A DNA stretch of 44,486 nucleotides from UBA685 sp049889495 (GCA_049889495.1 JBMHDH010000068.1:1-44486), one strand, 5' to 3'; shown: positions 25,195-34,758, counted from the first letter of the stretch. The notes: generated by a model from the letters alone, not told the origin. Program-made: numbers and translations.

Positions 25195-26278
25195 CGTTAT
25201 ACTTGCCGCTGGCGGAACAGGCGGCCATATTTTCCCAGCCTTAGCAGTGGCAGAGGTGCTGCAACAATCAGGCCATAAGGTTGTGCTTCTCACCGATAAA
25301 CGTGGGGCACCTATGGTCGATGGCAAAATCACTTATGATGTGCTGGCATCTGCCTCACCTTTCCGCAAGGGGATTATCGCCAAATTATCTGGCCTGATGC
25401 AACTTGAATGGGGCTTTTTCCAAGCACTTGCCAAGATGATCCGCCAGCGACCAGCCGCAGTGATTGGCTTTGGCGGTTATCCGTCATTGGCCCCGATGGT
25501 GGCTGGCAAATTGCTTGGGGCAAGATGTATTTTACATGAACAAAATGCAGTAATGGGACGTGCCAACCGTTTGCTGGCGCGTTTGGCCCATCAGGTCGCC
25601 TTATCATGGCAAGCCACCAAAGGTCTGCCAAAAGAATGCCGTGCGACACATACAGGCATGCCTGTTAGATCCGCCTTTAGTGAGGTGCCAGCCTATCACG
25701 CCAAAAATGATCAGCCGTTTCATATCGTGATTATTGGTGGCTCTTTGGGTGCGAAAATCTTTGCCGATATTCTGCCAGAGGCGATTGCATTATTGCCAGA
25801 AGATATGCGCCATCAGTGCCGCATCACCCAGCAAGCCCGCAAAGAACAGATCTCAGAGCTGACAAAAGCCTATGATGCGCTAGGTATCCCTGCGATAATC
25901 GCGCCTTTCTTTGATGATATCCCTGCTTTATTTGCAGATGCTGACATCATTATCAGCCGCGCTGGCGCCTCATCAGTTGCGGAAATTGCCGCGGCAGGCC
26001 GTGCCAGCTTGCTGGTCCCTTATCCCTTTGCCCTTGATGATCATCAAACAGGTAATGCTGCGATTTTGGATGCCGCGCAAGCTGGCATTTTATGCCCTGA
26101 ATCTGATATCACCGCCGCATCCCTCGCAAGCCATATTCAAGAATTATTTAGTGACAGCCAGAAAAGAGGCAATATGGCATCACAAGGGCGCGCCCTTGCA
26201 TCAGGCAAGGCTGCGGCCATGATTGCTGATTTGACAGGCTTATCTTCTATGACCATTCAGCAAGGAGCCAGATCATGA
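25187..26278 (+). CDS. murG: UDP-GlcNAc:lipid I GlcNAc transferase
   Basis: A 363-residue GT-B glycosyltransferase at the inner face of the membrane that turns lipid I into lipid II. The glycine-rich loop AAGGTGGHIFPALAVAE (about 7-23), the GFGGYPSLAPM segment, the second glycine loop IIGGSLGAKIF and the donor-binding region (SRAGASSVAEIAAAGRASLL, then PYPFALDDHQTGNA) are all visible. The start is the ATG at 25187, preceded by AAGGGGGG; a TTG just before it is an artefactual longer start. Confidence 0.96.
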   Translation: MANVILAAGGTGGHIFPALAVAEVLQQSGHKVVLLTDKRGAPMVDGKITYDVLASASPFRKGIIAKLSGLMQLEWGFFQALAKMIRQRPAAVIGFGGYPSLAPMVAGKLLGARCILHEQNAVMGRANRLLARLAHQVALSWQATKGLPKECRATHTGMPVRSAFSEVPAYHAKNDQPFHIVIIGGSLGAKIFADILPEAIALLPEDMRHQCRITQQARKEQISELTKAYDALGIPAIIAPFFDDIPALFADADIIISRAGASSVAEIAAAGRASLLVPYPFALDDHQTGNAAILDAAQAGILCPESDITAASLASHIQELFSDSQKRGNMASQGRALASGKAAAMIADLTGLSSMTIQQGARS

Positions 26279-27732
26279 CGGCTTTGCCTTTAACAATTGG
26301 AAAAATTCATTTCACAGGCATTGGCGGCATTGGCATGAGTGGCATTGCCGAAATTCTGGCTGATTTGGGTTATGATGTCCAAGGTAGTGACATTTCAGAA
26401 AATAATAATGTGCGCCGCTTGCGTGATAAGGGCATCTCGATTGCCATTCCACAAAAAGCAGAAAATCTGGATGATGTATCTATTGTTGTAATTTCAACAG
26501 CGATTAAGCCAGATAATGTCGAATTATTGGCCGCACGTGCGAAATTCATTCCCGTGGTGCATCGTGCCGAAATGCTTGGCGAGTTGATGCGTCTGCGCTG
26601 GTCTGTGGCTGTTGCGGGCACGCATGGTAAGACCACCACCACATCCTTGGTGGCAACCTTGCTAGATGCCGCGCAAATTGATCCCACTGTGATCAATGGC
26701 GGCATCATTCAAAGCTGGGGGTCAAATGCGAAATTGGGGTCTGGTAAATGGATGGTGGTCGAAGCTGATGAAAGTGACGGATCATTTGCGCGCCTGAAAC
26801 CGACCGCGGCGATTGTCACCAATATTGATCCTGAACATCTTGATCATCATGGCACCTATGAAAATCTAGAATTGGCATTTGAAAATTTTGTTTCCTCAAT
26901 TCCTTTTTATGGATTTGCCAGCCTGTGCATTGATCATGTGGCAGTTCAGCGGCTCTTGCCAAAGATCAGAGACAGACGCCTTATTACCTATGGTGAATCT
27001 GTCATGGCAGATGTGCGGGCGGTAAATATTCGTCATGACCATGATCACATGCTGTTTGATTTGCATCTCTCAGACCGCTTGCCAGTCGCGGAAAAAACCA
27101 TTCAAAATATGCAATTTCCCATGCTTGGCATGCATAATGTGCAAAATGCTATGGCGGCTGTTTCGGTTGCGATTGAAATGGGGATTGATATTCAGATCAT
27201 CCGCCAAGCGTTAGCAAATTTCAAAGGTGTTGGCCGACGTTTTGATATTAAAGGCGAAGCCAAAGGCATCACGGTGATTGATGATTATGGTCATCATCCC
27301 GTGGAAATTAAAGCAGCCTTGAATGCGGGTCGTATGAAAGCACACCAGAACCGCTTAATCGCGGTTATCCAACCACATCGCTATAGCCGCCTGCGTGATC
27401 TATTTGATGATTTCTGCAGCTGTTTCAATGATGCAGATATGGTGATTGTGGCTGATATTTATGCGGCTGGCGAACAGCCCATTGACGGTTATCGCCAAGC
27501 GGATTTGGTCGCTGGCTTACAAGCTTATGGGCACCGCAATTGCCTAGCATTACCTGCCTCTGATGGAACGGCACCTGATAACACGGTATCAGAACTTGCA
27601 CAAATGATCGCAGAGCATGCCACAGAAGGCGATATTGTCATGTGTCTTGGGGCTGGTTCAATCACCAGCTGGGCCGCGGCCCTGCCAAAGGCTTTGGATG
27701 ACATCCTGCCAAAACCACGGGGGGCCGCTTAA
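26275..27732 (+). CDS. murC: UDP-MurNAc:L-alanine ligase
   Basis: A 485-residue Mur ligase that adds L-alanine, the first stem residue. The N-terminal FTGIGGIGMSGIAEIL (13-28), the ATP loop AGTHGKTTTTSL (114-125), EADESDGSF and the C-terminal VIDDYGHHPVEIKAAL and QPHRYSRLRDL are all present. It overlaps murG by four bases (ATGA), and its stop codon shares one base with the murB ATG. Confidence 0.97.
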   Translation: MTALPLTIGKIHFTGIGGIGMSGIAEILADLGYDVQGSDISENNNVRRLRDKGISIAIPQKAENLDDVSIVVISTAIKPDNVELLAARAKFIPVVHRAEMLGELMRLRWSVAVAGTHGKTTTTSLVATLLDAAQIDPTVINGGIIQSWGSNAKLGSGKWMVVEADESDGSFARLKPTAAIVTNIDPEHLDHHGTYENLELAFENFVSSIPFYGFASLCIDHVAVQRLLPKIRDRRLITYGESVMADVRAVNIRHDHDHMLFDLHLSDRLPVAEKTIQNMQFPMLGMHNVQNAMAAVSVAIEMGIDIQIIRQALANFKGVGRRFDIKGEAKGITVIDDYGHHPVEIKAALNAGRMKAHQNRLIAVIQPHRYSRLRDLFDDFCSCFNDADMVIVADIYAAGEQPIDGYRQADLVAGLQAYGHRNCLALPASDGTAPDNTVSELAQMIAEHATEGDIVMCLGAGSITSWAAALPKALDDILPKPRGAA

Positions 27733-28709
27733 TGAACAGGACCGCCCCGACTTTTCACAATATCCGCGGCAAGTTGGCTTATGATGAGCCGCTCCATACC
27801 AAAACATGGCTTGGTGTTGGTGGGATTGCTGATCTGTATTTTGAACCAGTGGATGACGCTGATCTGGCACAATTTATCACCCAATTACCTGATGATATCC
27901 CAAGAGTCATTCTAGGTGCAGGATCAAATATGTTGGTGCGTGATGGCGGTATTGATGGGGTGGTGATCCGCCTGACAGGGTCCTTTGCAACCATTACGCA
28001 TAACATGGACAAACAAGGCGCTACTTTCATCACCGCAGGCGCTGGCACCAGCGATGCGGAACTTGCCCGTTATGGGGCGCGTCATGATCTAGGCGGCTTG
28101 TCCTTTTTGGTCTCTATTCCTGGCACTATTGGCGGCGGATTGCGTATGAATGCGGGCTGTTATGGCAGTGAATTTAAAGATGTAGTGATCACTGCCAGAC
28201 TAATGGATAGCAGTGGCCAAATCCATAAAATGACCCCTGCTGAAATGGGCATGGCCTATCGTCACAGCGATGTGCCAGATGACATGATCTTTTTATCTGC
28301 CCGCTTTGCAACAAAGCCAGAAGATGGGCAAGCCTTACGCCAAGAGATGAAGCAAATGTTGGCAATGCGCGCCCAAACACAGCCGCAAGGCGTGCGCACG
28401 GGCGGGTCAACTTTTGCCAATCCAGATGGCCATAAAGCATGGCAGGTTATTGACCAAGCAGGGTGCCGTGGCTTGCGCATTGGTGATGCTGGCATGTCTG
28501 AAAAACATTGCAATTTCCTGATTAATCATGGTGCCGCAACAGCTGATGACATCGAAACCTTGGGCGAGACAGTGCGCGCACGTGTGGCTGAGACAAGCGG
28601 TGTTCACCTTCGTTGGGAAATCAAACGCATTGGCCGAATAGCGCAAAATGACCAACCAGAGATGATCATGACCAAGACAGTAAAAGGACATAAAGATGGC
28701 ACATCCTGA
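27732..28709 (+). CDS. murB: UDP-N-acetylenolpyruvoylglucosamine reductase
   Basis: A 325-residue FAD enzyme that reduces the enolpyruvyl group to give UDP-MurNAc. It shows TWLGVGGIADLYFEP, the FAD site VILGAGSNMLVRDGGIDG, SIPGTIGGGLRMNAGCYGSE, GGSTFANPDGHKAWQVIDQA with the proton-donor serine, and the late HLRWEIKRIG glutamate. It overlaps ddl by 14 bases. Confidence 0.96.
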   Translation: MNRTAPTFHNIRGKLAYDEPLHTKTWLGVGGIADLYFEPVDDADLAQFITQLPDDIPRVILGAGSNMLVRDGGIDGVVIRLTGSFATITHNMDKQGATFITAGAGTSDAELARYGARHDLGGLSFLVSIPGTIGGGLRMNAGCYGSEFKDVVITARLMDSSGQIHKMTPAEMGMAYRHSDVPDDMIFLSARFATKPEDGQALRQEMKQMLAMRAQTQPQGVRTGGSTFANPDGHKAWQVIDQAGCRGLRIGDAGMSEKHCNFLINHGAATADDIETLGETVRARVAETSGVHLRWEIKRIGRIAQNDQPEMIMTKTVKGHKDGTS

Positions 28710-29622
28710 TCCAAGACGCGTTGCCGTATTAATGGGCGGCTGGACATCAGAAGCCGCAGTCAGTCGTGTATCTGGTGCCTTTTGCGCCAAGGCTGGGCGC
28801 GCCGCTGGCTGGGATACGATTGAGGTCGAATTTGATCGTGATATCACCGCACGTTTGCGTGATATTAACCCCTCACGTGTCTTTAACGCGCTGCATGGTC
28901 AAATTGGCGAAGATGGCTCTGTGCAGGGTTTATTAAATATTATGGGCATCCCTTATACCCATAGCGGTGTGCTGGCCTCGTCATTGGCGATGAACAAAAC
29001 CACATCCCGCCAGATTTTTAGAACTGCCAACATTACCGTGCCACCGCGGTTATCCTTGGCAGAAGAAAATGGTCGCCTTGTGCCTGAAGGTCACAATGGG
29101 CCTTATGATGGGGCCTATGTGGTTAAGCCTGTGAATGAGGGATCAAGCTTTGGGGTGCAAATTGTGCAAAAAGGCGAAGAGGCACCGCAACAAGATATCT
29201 GGCCAGCTGGCACACAATTATTTGCTGAAGTCTTCATTCCAGGACGAGAATTAACAGTTTCTGTGCTTGATGGCACGGCGCTTGGCGTAACCGAAATCAC
29301 AACCCAAACCAGCTTTTATGATTTTGACGCCAAATATAAGGTCGGTGGCTCGCATCATATTTTGCCAGCTGAGGTGCCAAAAGAAATTGAAACACAAGCC
29401 CTTGATTGGGCAGAAACCGCCTATCGCGTTTTGGGATGCCGCGGTGTGGCGCGCGCAGATTATCGCTATGATGATAAGAAAAATCAGCTCTATATGCTGG
29501 AAATGAATACCCAGCCTGGCATGACAGCCACATCCCTTGTGCCAGAACAAGCCTTATGGCGCGGCATTTCAGGCGAAGAATTGGTCAATCATTTATTGGA
29601 GAGTGCCCAATGCGACGATTGA
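28696..29622 (+). CDS. ddl: D-alanine-D-alanine ligase
   Basis: A 308-residue ATP-grasp enzyme that makes the dipeptide used by MurF. It has VAVLMGGWTSEAAVSRVSG at the start, FNALHGQIGEDGSVQGLL (about 60-77), VVKPVNEGSSFGV in the ATP-grasp part and the Mg-binding LEMNTQPGMTATSLVPEQA near the end. In this family Glu-rich HGxxGEDG and EMNTxPG are diagnostic. It overlaps murB by 14 and ftsQ by 13 bases. Confidence 0.96.
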   Translation: MAHPDPRRVAVLMGGWTSEAAVSRVSGAFCAKAGRAAGWDTIEVEFDRDITARLRDINPSRVFNALHGQIGEDGSVQGLLNIMGIPYTHSGVLASSLAMNKTTSRQIFRTANITVPPRLSLAEENGRLVPEGHNGPYDGAYVVKPVNEGSSFGVQIVQKGEEAPQQDIWPAGTQLFAEVFIPGRELTVSVLDGTALGVTEITTQTSFYDFDAKYKVGGSHHILPAEVPKEIETQALDWAETAYRVLGCRGVARADYRYDDKKNQLYMLEMNTQPGMTATSLVPEQALWRGISGEELVNHLLESAQCDD

Positions 29623-30491
29623 TGTTCTGGAAAAAATATTCTGCCCATGCAACGAGCTCTGCGGCTTTGCCAACCGATAGCATAAGACAGGATGGCACAA
29701 GACAAGATGTTTTAAGGAAGACTGGCCTTCTTTCCCAGCTTCGTTGGCCCTTGATCAAACGCGCTGGCAAATTAGGCGGGGTTTGTTTGGTGGCTGGACT
29801 TGTTATGACAGTCTACACCAAACAAGATGCCCTGATTGAGGCATTTTATGATGTCACAGCGGATCACGGTTTGGCACTGTCAGAGCTGCATGTCAAAGGG
29901 CGCAACTTCACATCACAAGATCATATCCTAGATGCCATAGATGCTGGCTATGGCACCCCATTATTGTCGCTGTCTTTATCAGATATCAAAGACAGGCTGG
30001 AACAAATTGGCTGGGTGGAAAGCGCATCTGTGTCACGTCACTATCCAGATCAGTTATTTATTCACTTACAAGAAAGACGCCCGCTTGCCTTGTTGCAAAC
30101 AACAGGCGGTCATCGGCTGATTGATCAGGCAGGCCATACCATTTTTGGGGCTGATGCCGCTGATTTTACCCATTTGCCTGTGGTGGCTGGCAAAGGCGCA
30201 GCAGAGCAAGCTTGGCTGATCATTGATGCGTTGCGAACAGAGCCTGAATTATTCGCTGATGTATGGGCCATTCACCGCATTTCAGATCGGCGGTGGGATG
30301 TGCATTTGCGCACAGGTCTTGAGGTTCGTTTGCCAGAAATTGATGCAGCTTTGGCCTGGTCAAAGCTGGCCATTTTGGACCGTGACACAAAGATCATGAA
30401 ACGTGATTTGGCAATGATTGATATGCGTGTGTCTGGTCAATTGATTGTCGAACCCAATCTGCCGTTAAGCAAGAAAGGGCAAAAAACATGA
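29610..30491 (+). CDS. ftsQ: Cell division protein FtsQ
   Basis: A 293-residue bitopic protein: a cytoplasmic tail, a membrane segment (LGGVCLVAGLVMTVYT, about 55-70), then the POTRA domain (LALSELHVKGRNFTSQDHIL) and the FtsQ beta domain (WVESASVSRHYPDQLFIHLQ). It scaffolds the FtsQLB complex. The ATG at 29610 follows GGAGAG; the longer frame lies in ddl. It overlaps ddl by 13 and ftsA by four bases. Confidence 0.94.
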   Translation: MRRLMFWKKYSAHATSSAALPTDSIRQDGTRQDVLRKTGLLSQLRWPLIKRAGKLGGVCLVAGLVMTVYTKQDALIEAFYDVTADHGLALSELHVKGRNFTSQDHILDAIDAGYGTPLLSLSLSDIKDRLEQIGWVESASVSRHYPDQLFIHLQERRPLALLQTTGGHRLIDQAGHTIFGADAADFTHLPVVAGKGAAEQAWLIIDALRTEPELFADVWAIHRISDRRWDVHLRTGLEVRLPEIDAALAWSKLAILDRDTKIMKRDLAMIDMRVSGQLIVEPNLPLSKKGQKT

Positions 30492-31801
30492 ACGCCATTG
30501 CCCCTATTAAACATAGCGCAACCAAAGGGCCATTTGCCATCCTTGATATTGGTTCTTCCAAATTGGCATGTCTGATTGTTGAGACTGTCAGCGGCAATAA
30601 ATTAAAAATCTTATCTTATGCCATGCATGCGTCTGCTGGCATTCAGCGCGGTGAGATCACTGATCTTAGCTTATTATCACAAACCATTGGCAAGGTTGTT
30701 GAGGCGGCTGAACGAAAAGCAGAATTGACCATCCGAGATTTGCATATTGTGATGCCAGGCGGCGCGGCCATATCGACCATCCATCGCCAAGAATTGGAGT
30801 TAACAGATCAGATTATCTCAAAAAGAGATATCAGACGGCTGCTTACAAAACAGCTGAGTGTGCCCCTACCAGAAGGCAGAAGCCTGATTCAAACAGAAAA
30901 TCTGCATTATATTATTGATGGCACATCACAAGTGCAAAATCCAAAAGGCATGCGCGCCAATCATCTGGCCCTAGATGCCACATCCTTTACGATAAACAAC
31001 ACCGCCTATCTAAATATCAAAGAAGCGGTCCAGCATAATCACCTGGCCATGGGACGATTAAGTCATTCTGCTTATGCCGCTGGTCTGGCATGCCTGAGCG
31101 AAGAAGAACGTGATCTTGGCACCTTGCTACTTGATATGGGCGGCGGCACAACCTCAGCTGCGTTATTTTTAAATGGCGGCATTATTGGCATTGCCACAGT
31201 CCCACTTGGTGGCATTCAAATCACCAGAGACATTGCGCGGATTTTATCTGTCAGTCTGTCTGATGCTGAACGGTTAAAGGCCATGGAAGGGTCTGTTACC
31301 CCCTCACATGGCGAGGCGTTGGGCGATATTTATGCCCCGCCCCCTTTCACCGCAACAGGTGATAATTTTATCCCAGCGACAAGCCCTTATCAAATGCAGG
31401 ATTTGGCCTTGCCAAATGGTGAGATGATCTCGCGCCAACTTTTGTCAGATATCATTCGACCGCGTATCGAAGAGATCTTAGATTACACTTATCAAAAACT
31501 AAAAGATGCGCGGCTTGAAAATCATATTGGCAACCGTGTGGTCTTAACAGGCGGCGCAAGCCATTTAACAGGCGTTGCTGATTTCATATCGCAATATTGG
31601 AAGAAATCAGCCAGCCTTGCTTATCCGCATCATATTCTTGGCCTTGACGAGCAATCATCCAATCCCGCCTTTGCCGCGATGATTGGGATGGCACTTCATA
31701 TCAGCCGCTCATCAGATGATGACATTTCCGAAATTCACCCTGCCACTTTTGCCAAAACGCCGTTTGGGCGTCTTGGGATGTGGCTCCGCACCCATCTATA
31801 G
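30488..31801 (+). CDS. ftsA: Cell division protein FtsA
   Basis: A 437-residue actin-like ATPase that ties FtsZ to the membrane. The phosphate-1 region AILDIGSSKLACLIVE (about 17-32), the SHS2 (1C) domain, LLLDMGGGTTSAALF (phosphate 2) and VVLTGGASHLTGVADF (adenosine motif) are visible. The C-terminal FGRLGMWLRTHL is the amphipathic membrane-targeting helix. It overlaps ftsQ by four bases. It is followed by a small reading frame and then ftsZ. Confidence 0.96.
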   Translation: MNAIAPIKHSATKGPFAILDIGSSKLACLIVETVSGNKLKILSYAMHASAGIQRGEITDLSLLSQTIGKVVEAAERKAELTIRDLHIVMPGGAAISTIHRQELELTDQIISKRDIRRLLTKQLSVPLPEGRSLIQTENLHYIIDGTSQVQNPKGMRANHLALDATSFTINNTAYLNIKEAVQHNHLAMGRLSHSAYAAGLACLSEEERDLGTLLLDMGGGTTSAALFLNGGIIGIATVPLGGIQITRDIARILSVSLSDAERLKAMEGSVTPSHGEALGDIYAPPPFTATGDNFIPATSPYQMQDLALPNGEMISRQLLSDIIRPRIEEILDYTYQKLKDARLENHIGNRVVLTGGASHLTGVADFISQYWKKSASLAYPHHILGLDEQSSNPAFAAMIGMALHISRSSDDDISEIHPATFAKTPFGRLGMWLRTHL

Positions 31802-31818
31802 GGAGGAGACAAAAGACG

Positions 31819-31944
31819 ATGACCAAAGCACATGCTTTTTATTCCTATCTGACCTGCAGCACTGCCCCACGCTGCACCAGATCAACCGCCGCCATGAATG
31901 CGGCACAATCCAAAAGCCTTAAAATTGAAGGGAGGCTATCATGA
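31819..31944 (+). CDS. Putative 41-residue small ORF between ftsA and ftsZ
   Basis: An ATG at 31819 follows a strong Shine-Dalgarno (GGGAGGAG, 31801-31808, ten bases before it). The frame runs 41 codons (beginning MTKAHAFYSYLTC, ending KSLKIEGRLS) to a TGA at 31942-31944 that overlaps the ftsZ ATG as ATGA, the same join used throughout this operon. The product is basic and hydrophilic, has two cysteines, and has no membrane segment or signal peptide. I recognise no homologue. It may be a real micropeptide, a translational-coupling leader for ftsZ, or chance; ftsZ also has its own Shine-Dalgarno. Confidence 0.45.
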   Translation: MTKAHAFYSYLTCSTAPRCTRSTAAMNAAQSKSLKIEGRLS

Positions 31945-33656
31945 GTATCAATCTGACTGTCCCACAGACGATGCAGGAATTACGTCCACGCATCACCGTA
32001 ATTGGTGTTGGCGGCGCAGGCTGTAACGCTGTGAATAACATGATTAACGCTGACTTAGATGGCGTTGATTTTCTTGTTGCCAACACAGATGGGCAAGCAT
32101 TGGCCCATTCATTGGCGCCACGCAAAATCCAGCTAGGCACCAATTTAACAGCTGGACTTGGCGCAGGTTCAAAGCCAGATATCGGCAGACAAGCCGCCGA
32201 AGAATCGATGAATGAGGTTCTCGCTGAATTAAGTGATTGTAACATGGTATTCATCACAGCTGGCATGGGCGGTGGCACTGGCACAGGTGCTGCCCCAGTG
32301 ATTGCCAAAGCGGCACGTGAACGTGGCATTTTGACAGTTGGTGTTGTCACAAAGCCTTTCGAATTTGAAGGCCCAAGACGCATGAAACAAGCTGATGCTG
32401 GCATTGAACAATTGGCAGCCCATGTGGACACATTGATTGTGGTGCCAAACCAGAATTTGTTCCATGTCACCAATGAGCGCACCACCTTTGCTGATGCCTT
32501 CCATATGGCTGATACCGTATTGCATCAAGGCGTCAGCGGCGTAACTGATTTGATGCTAAAGCCAGGCATTATCAATCTTGATTTCGCGGATATCCGTTCG
32601 GTCATGACAGAGATGGGCAAGGCGATGATGGGCACAGGTGAGGCCACTGGTGAAAACCGCGCCATCACAGCCGCTGAAACAGCCATCAACAATCCCCTGC
32701 TTGAAGACACCTCTTTGCGTGGTGCAAAAGCGTTGATTGTCAATGTGACTGGCGGCCCAGAGCTCGGCTTTTATGAAGTGGATGAAGCAGTGCAACGCAT
32801 CCGCAACGAAGTGGATGAAGATGCCAATTTGATTTTTGGATCTGCCATTGATAACAGCCTTGATGGCACCATTCGGGTATCTGTTGTGGCAACAGGCATT
32901 GATGCCAATGCCGAGATGCGCCCGATCCCAAAAGTGCCAAATCTAGGCGGTTTTGCGTCAAGCGATATCAAGATGCCTGACATGCCAGCAAGCGCGCCAT
33001 CTGATGCACCATCTGATGCACCGGCAGAAATGATCAGCGAAAATACCCCTTCAGACAGCGTCGCTGCCTCTGCGCCTTTGATGGATGGGGAGGTGCCTGA
33101 TTTATCAGCGCGTCTTGATTCAGATGTGCCTGTCATCGAAACTGGTGCAGAAGAGCCGATGATGGCAGATACCGCGCCAGCTGATTTGCCGCTAGATACC
33201 CCAAGTGCGGCATCTGGTGATCAGCTTGATCTGGAACAAGCAGTGGCCGCGCTTGATGATAACAGCGCGCCTATTGAGGTGATTGATGATCTGGCGGATC
33301 AAAGCGATATAAAGACGGAAGTCGCCGCTGAAAAACCAGCCTTTGTGCCAGCGCAGACTGTTGAACTTGATGACAATATTGCCCCAGAAATGGCGGCACC
33401 TATCCAGCCATCGCGTCCAAGCCTGATCAATAAAATTTCAGGTCTATGGGCATCACGGTCTTTGGATGATGATGCCAAGGCAGAACCTGCCAAGGCGGAA
33501 ATTGAAGCGCCAGCGCCAACCATTCTTGATCTTCCAAGAGGTGATGCGTTGCAAGAATCATTGCCAATGGGTAACCCAAATGGCACATCAGCTGCACAAG
33601 ATGAGGCTGATAATGAGCTTGATATTCCCGCTTTCTTGCGCCGTCAGGCCAATTAA
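31941..33656 (+). CDS. ftsZ: Cell division GTPase FtsZ
   Basis: A 571-residue tubulin homologue that forms the Z ring. The GTP-binding signature GGGTGTG is at 110-116 and the T7 catalytic loop NLDFADIR at 212-219. After the core (to about 330) comes a long acidic, Ala/Pro/Asp-rich linker with short repeats (SDAPSDAP) of over 200 residues, then the C-terminal peptide LDIPAFLRRQ that binds FtsA. The linker makes it longer than E. coli FtsZ but in line with other alphaproteobacteria. The ATG follows GAAGGGAGG. A hairpin lies just downstream. Confidence 0.98.
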   Translation: MSINLTVPQTMQELRPRITVIGVGGAGCNAVNNMINADLDGVDFLVANTDGQALAHSLAPRKIQLGTNLTAGLGAGSKPDIGRQAAEESMNEVLAELSDCNMVFITAGMGGGTGTGAAPVIAKAARERGILTVGVVTKPFEFEGPRRMKQADAGIEQLAAHVDTLIVVPNQNLFHVTNERTTFADAFHMADTVLHQGVSGVTDLMLKPGIINLDFADIRSVMTEMGKAMMGTGEATGENRAITAAETAINNPLLEDTSLRGAKALIVNVTGGPELGFYEVDEAVQRIRNEVDEDANLIFGSAIDNSLDGTIRVSVVATGIDANAEMRPIPKVPNLGGFASSDIKMPDMPASAPSDAPSDAPAEMISENTPSDSVAASAPLMDGEVPDLSARLDSDVPVIETGAEEPMMADTAPADLPLDTPSAASGDQLDLEQAVAALDDNSAPIEVIDDLADQSDIKTEVAAEKPAFVPAQTVELDDNIAPEMAAPIQPSRPSLINKISGLWASRSLDDDAKAEPAKAEIEAPAPTILDLPRGDALQESLPMGNPNGTSAAQDEADNELDIPAFLRRQAN

Positions 33657-33676
33657 GATAGCGCTTTAAAAAACGC

Positions 33677-33700
33677 GGTCTGCCCCGTCACGGGCAGACT
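33677..33700. terminator. Hairpin downstream of ftsZ
   Basis: GTCTGCCC (33678-33685) pairs perfectly with GGGCAGAC (33692-33699) around a six-base loop. There is no T run after it on the plus strand (T-rich only on the minus side), so it may slow transcription or protect the ftsZ 3' end rather than end transcription by itself. Confidence 0.45.
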
Positions 33701-33795
33701 GCAACAAAACGTAACAGTAAAGTGATTTGTTATTCCCTCCAGCCTTGTTTAGCTTGAACATCGAAGAAGATGGCATTGCCTCTTCAGGGGATTGA

Positions 33796-34758
33796 GTGAG
33801 AAGCGTTTCAGTGACGAACTTAGATACATATTCTATGATGCAGACCACCCTTGGTGGTGAGATTCATTTATCTGGTGTGGGGGTGCATTCTGGCCGCCAT
33901 GTCTGTGTATCCTTATGCCCTGCTGCTGCTGATACAGGCATTTTATTCCAGCGCATTGATATTGAAGGTGAAGATGGCTTTGTGCTAGCGCATGCCAATA
34001 ACGCCATTGAAACACAGCTTTGTACACGTATTGAAAATAGTGCGGGCATTGCCGTAAATATGATCGAGCACCTTATGGCAGCATTCCATGGCCTTGGGGT
34101 GGATAATGCGCTGGTCAAAATTGATGGCCCTGAAGTGCCTATCCTAGATGGCTCTAGCGCAATCATCATTGAAACCATTACCCGCGCTGGCATCTTGCAG
34201 CTTGATGCGCCGCGCCATTATATCGAAATTCTTGAGCCTGTCTCAGTGGCCCTTGAAACAGGGGCAACAGCAACCTTAACACCTGCAGGTTGTTTGCAAT
34301 TGGATGTGGATATTGATTTCACAGATCCTGGCATTGGCAAACAACAATGTGAATTTGATATCACCGAACAAAATTTCGCAGATGAAATTGGTTTGGCACG
34401 TACCTTCTGCATGTTATCTGATGTGGAAAAAATGCGGAATGCAGGTCTTGCCAAAGGTGGTTCATTGGATAATGCGCTTGTGTATGATAATGGCCAAATC
34501 ATGAATGAAGGCGGTTTGCGCATGACTGATGAATGCGTCAAACATAAAGCCCTTGATTGCATTGGTGATCTTTACTTGCTTGGCATGCCAATCAAAGGCC
34601 GCTTGACATCTCATATGCCAGGGCACCGCCTATCAACCATTTTGGTTCGCGCGGTCTTAGAACAGCCATCTTGTTACCGCATTGTCAGCGCCCAAGATGA
34701 TCTGGCTGTTGCACCAGCGGTTGATCTTGCGGCCATGCCTGTGGCAGCCACCGCTTAA
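33796..34758 (+). CDS. lpxC: UDP-3-O-acyl-GlcNAc deacetylase
   Basis: A 320-residue zinc hydrolase that performs the committed step of lipid A synthesis. The zinc/catalytic motif IEHLMAAFHGLGVDNA carries the catalytic Glu and first His; KHKALDCIGDL carries the second His and the Asp ligand; SHMPGHRLS carries the late His. The GTG at 33796 is preceded by AGGGG at good spacing. ATG codons at 33835/33838 give MMQTTLGGEI, closer to many family N-termini but without a visible Shine-Dalgarno, so the start is uncertain. It lies 139 bases after ftsZ and so may have its own promoter. Confidence 0.95.
   Translation: MRSVSVTNLDTYSMMQTTLGGEIHLSGVGVHSGRHVCVSLCPAAADTGILFQRIDIEGEDGFVLAHANNAIETQLCTRIENSAGIAVNMIEHLMAAFHGLGVDNALVKIDGPEVPILDGSSAIIIETITRAGILQLDAPRHYIEILEPVSVALETGATATLTPAGCLQLDVDIDFTDPGIGKQQCEFDITEQNFADEIGLARTFCMLSDVEKMRNAGLAKGGSLDNALVYDNGQIMNEGGLRMTDECVKHKALDCIGDLYLLGMPIKGRLTSHMPGHRLSTILVRAVLEQPSCYRIVSAQDDLAVAPAVDLAAMPVAATA

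Noticed and set aside
31919..32485. 188-codon open frame on the minus strand opposite ftsZ
   Set aside because: Antisense to the conserved GTPase core of ftsZ and without any start signal or recognisable domain.
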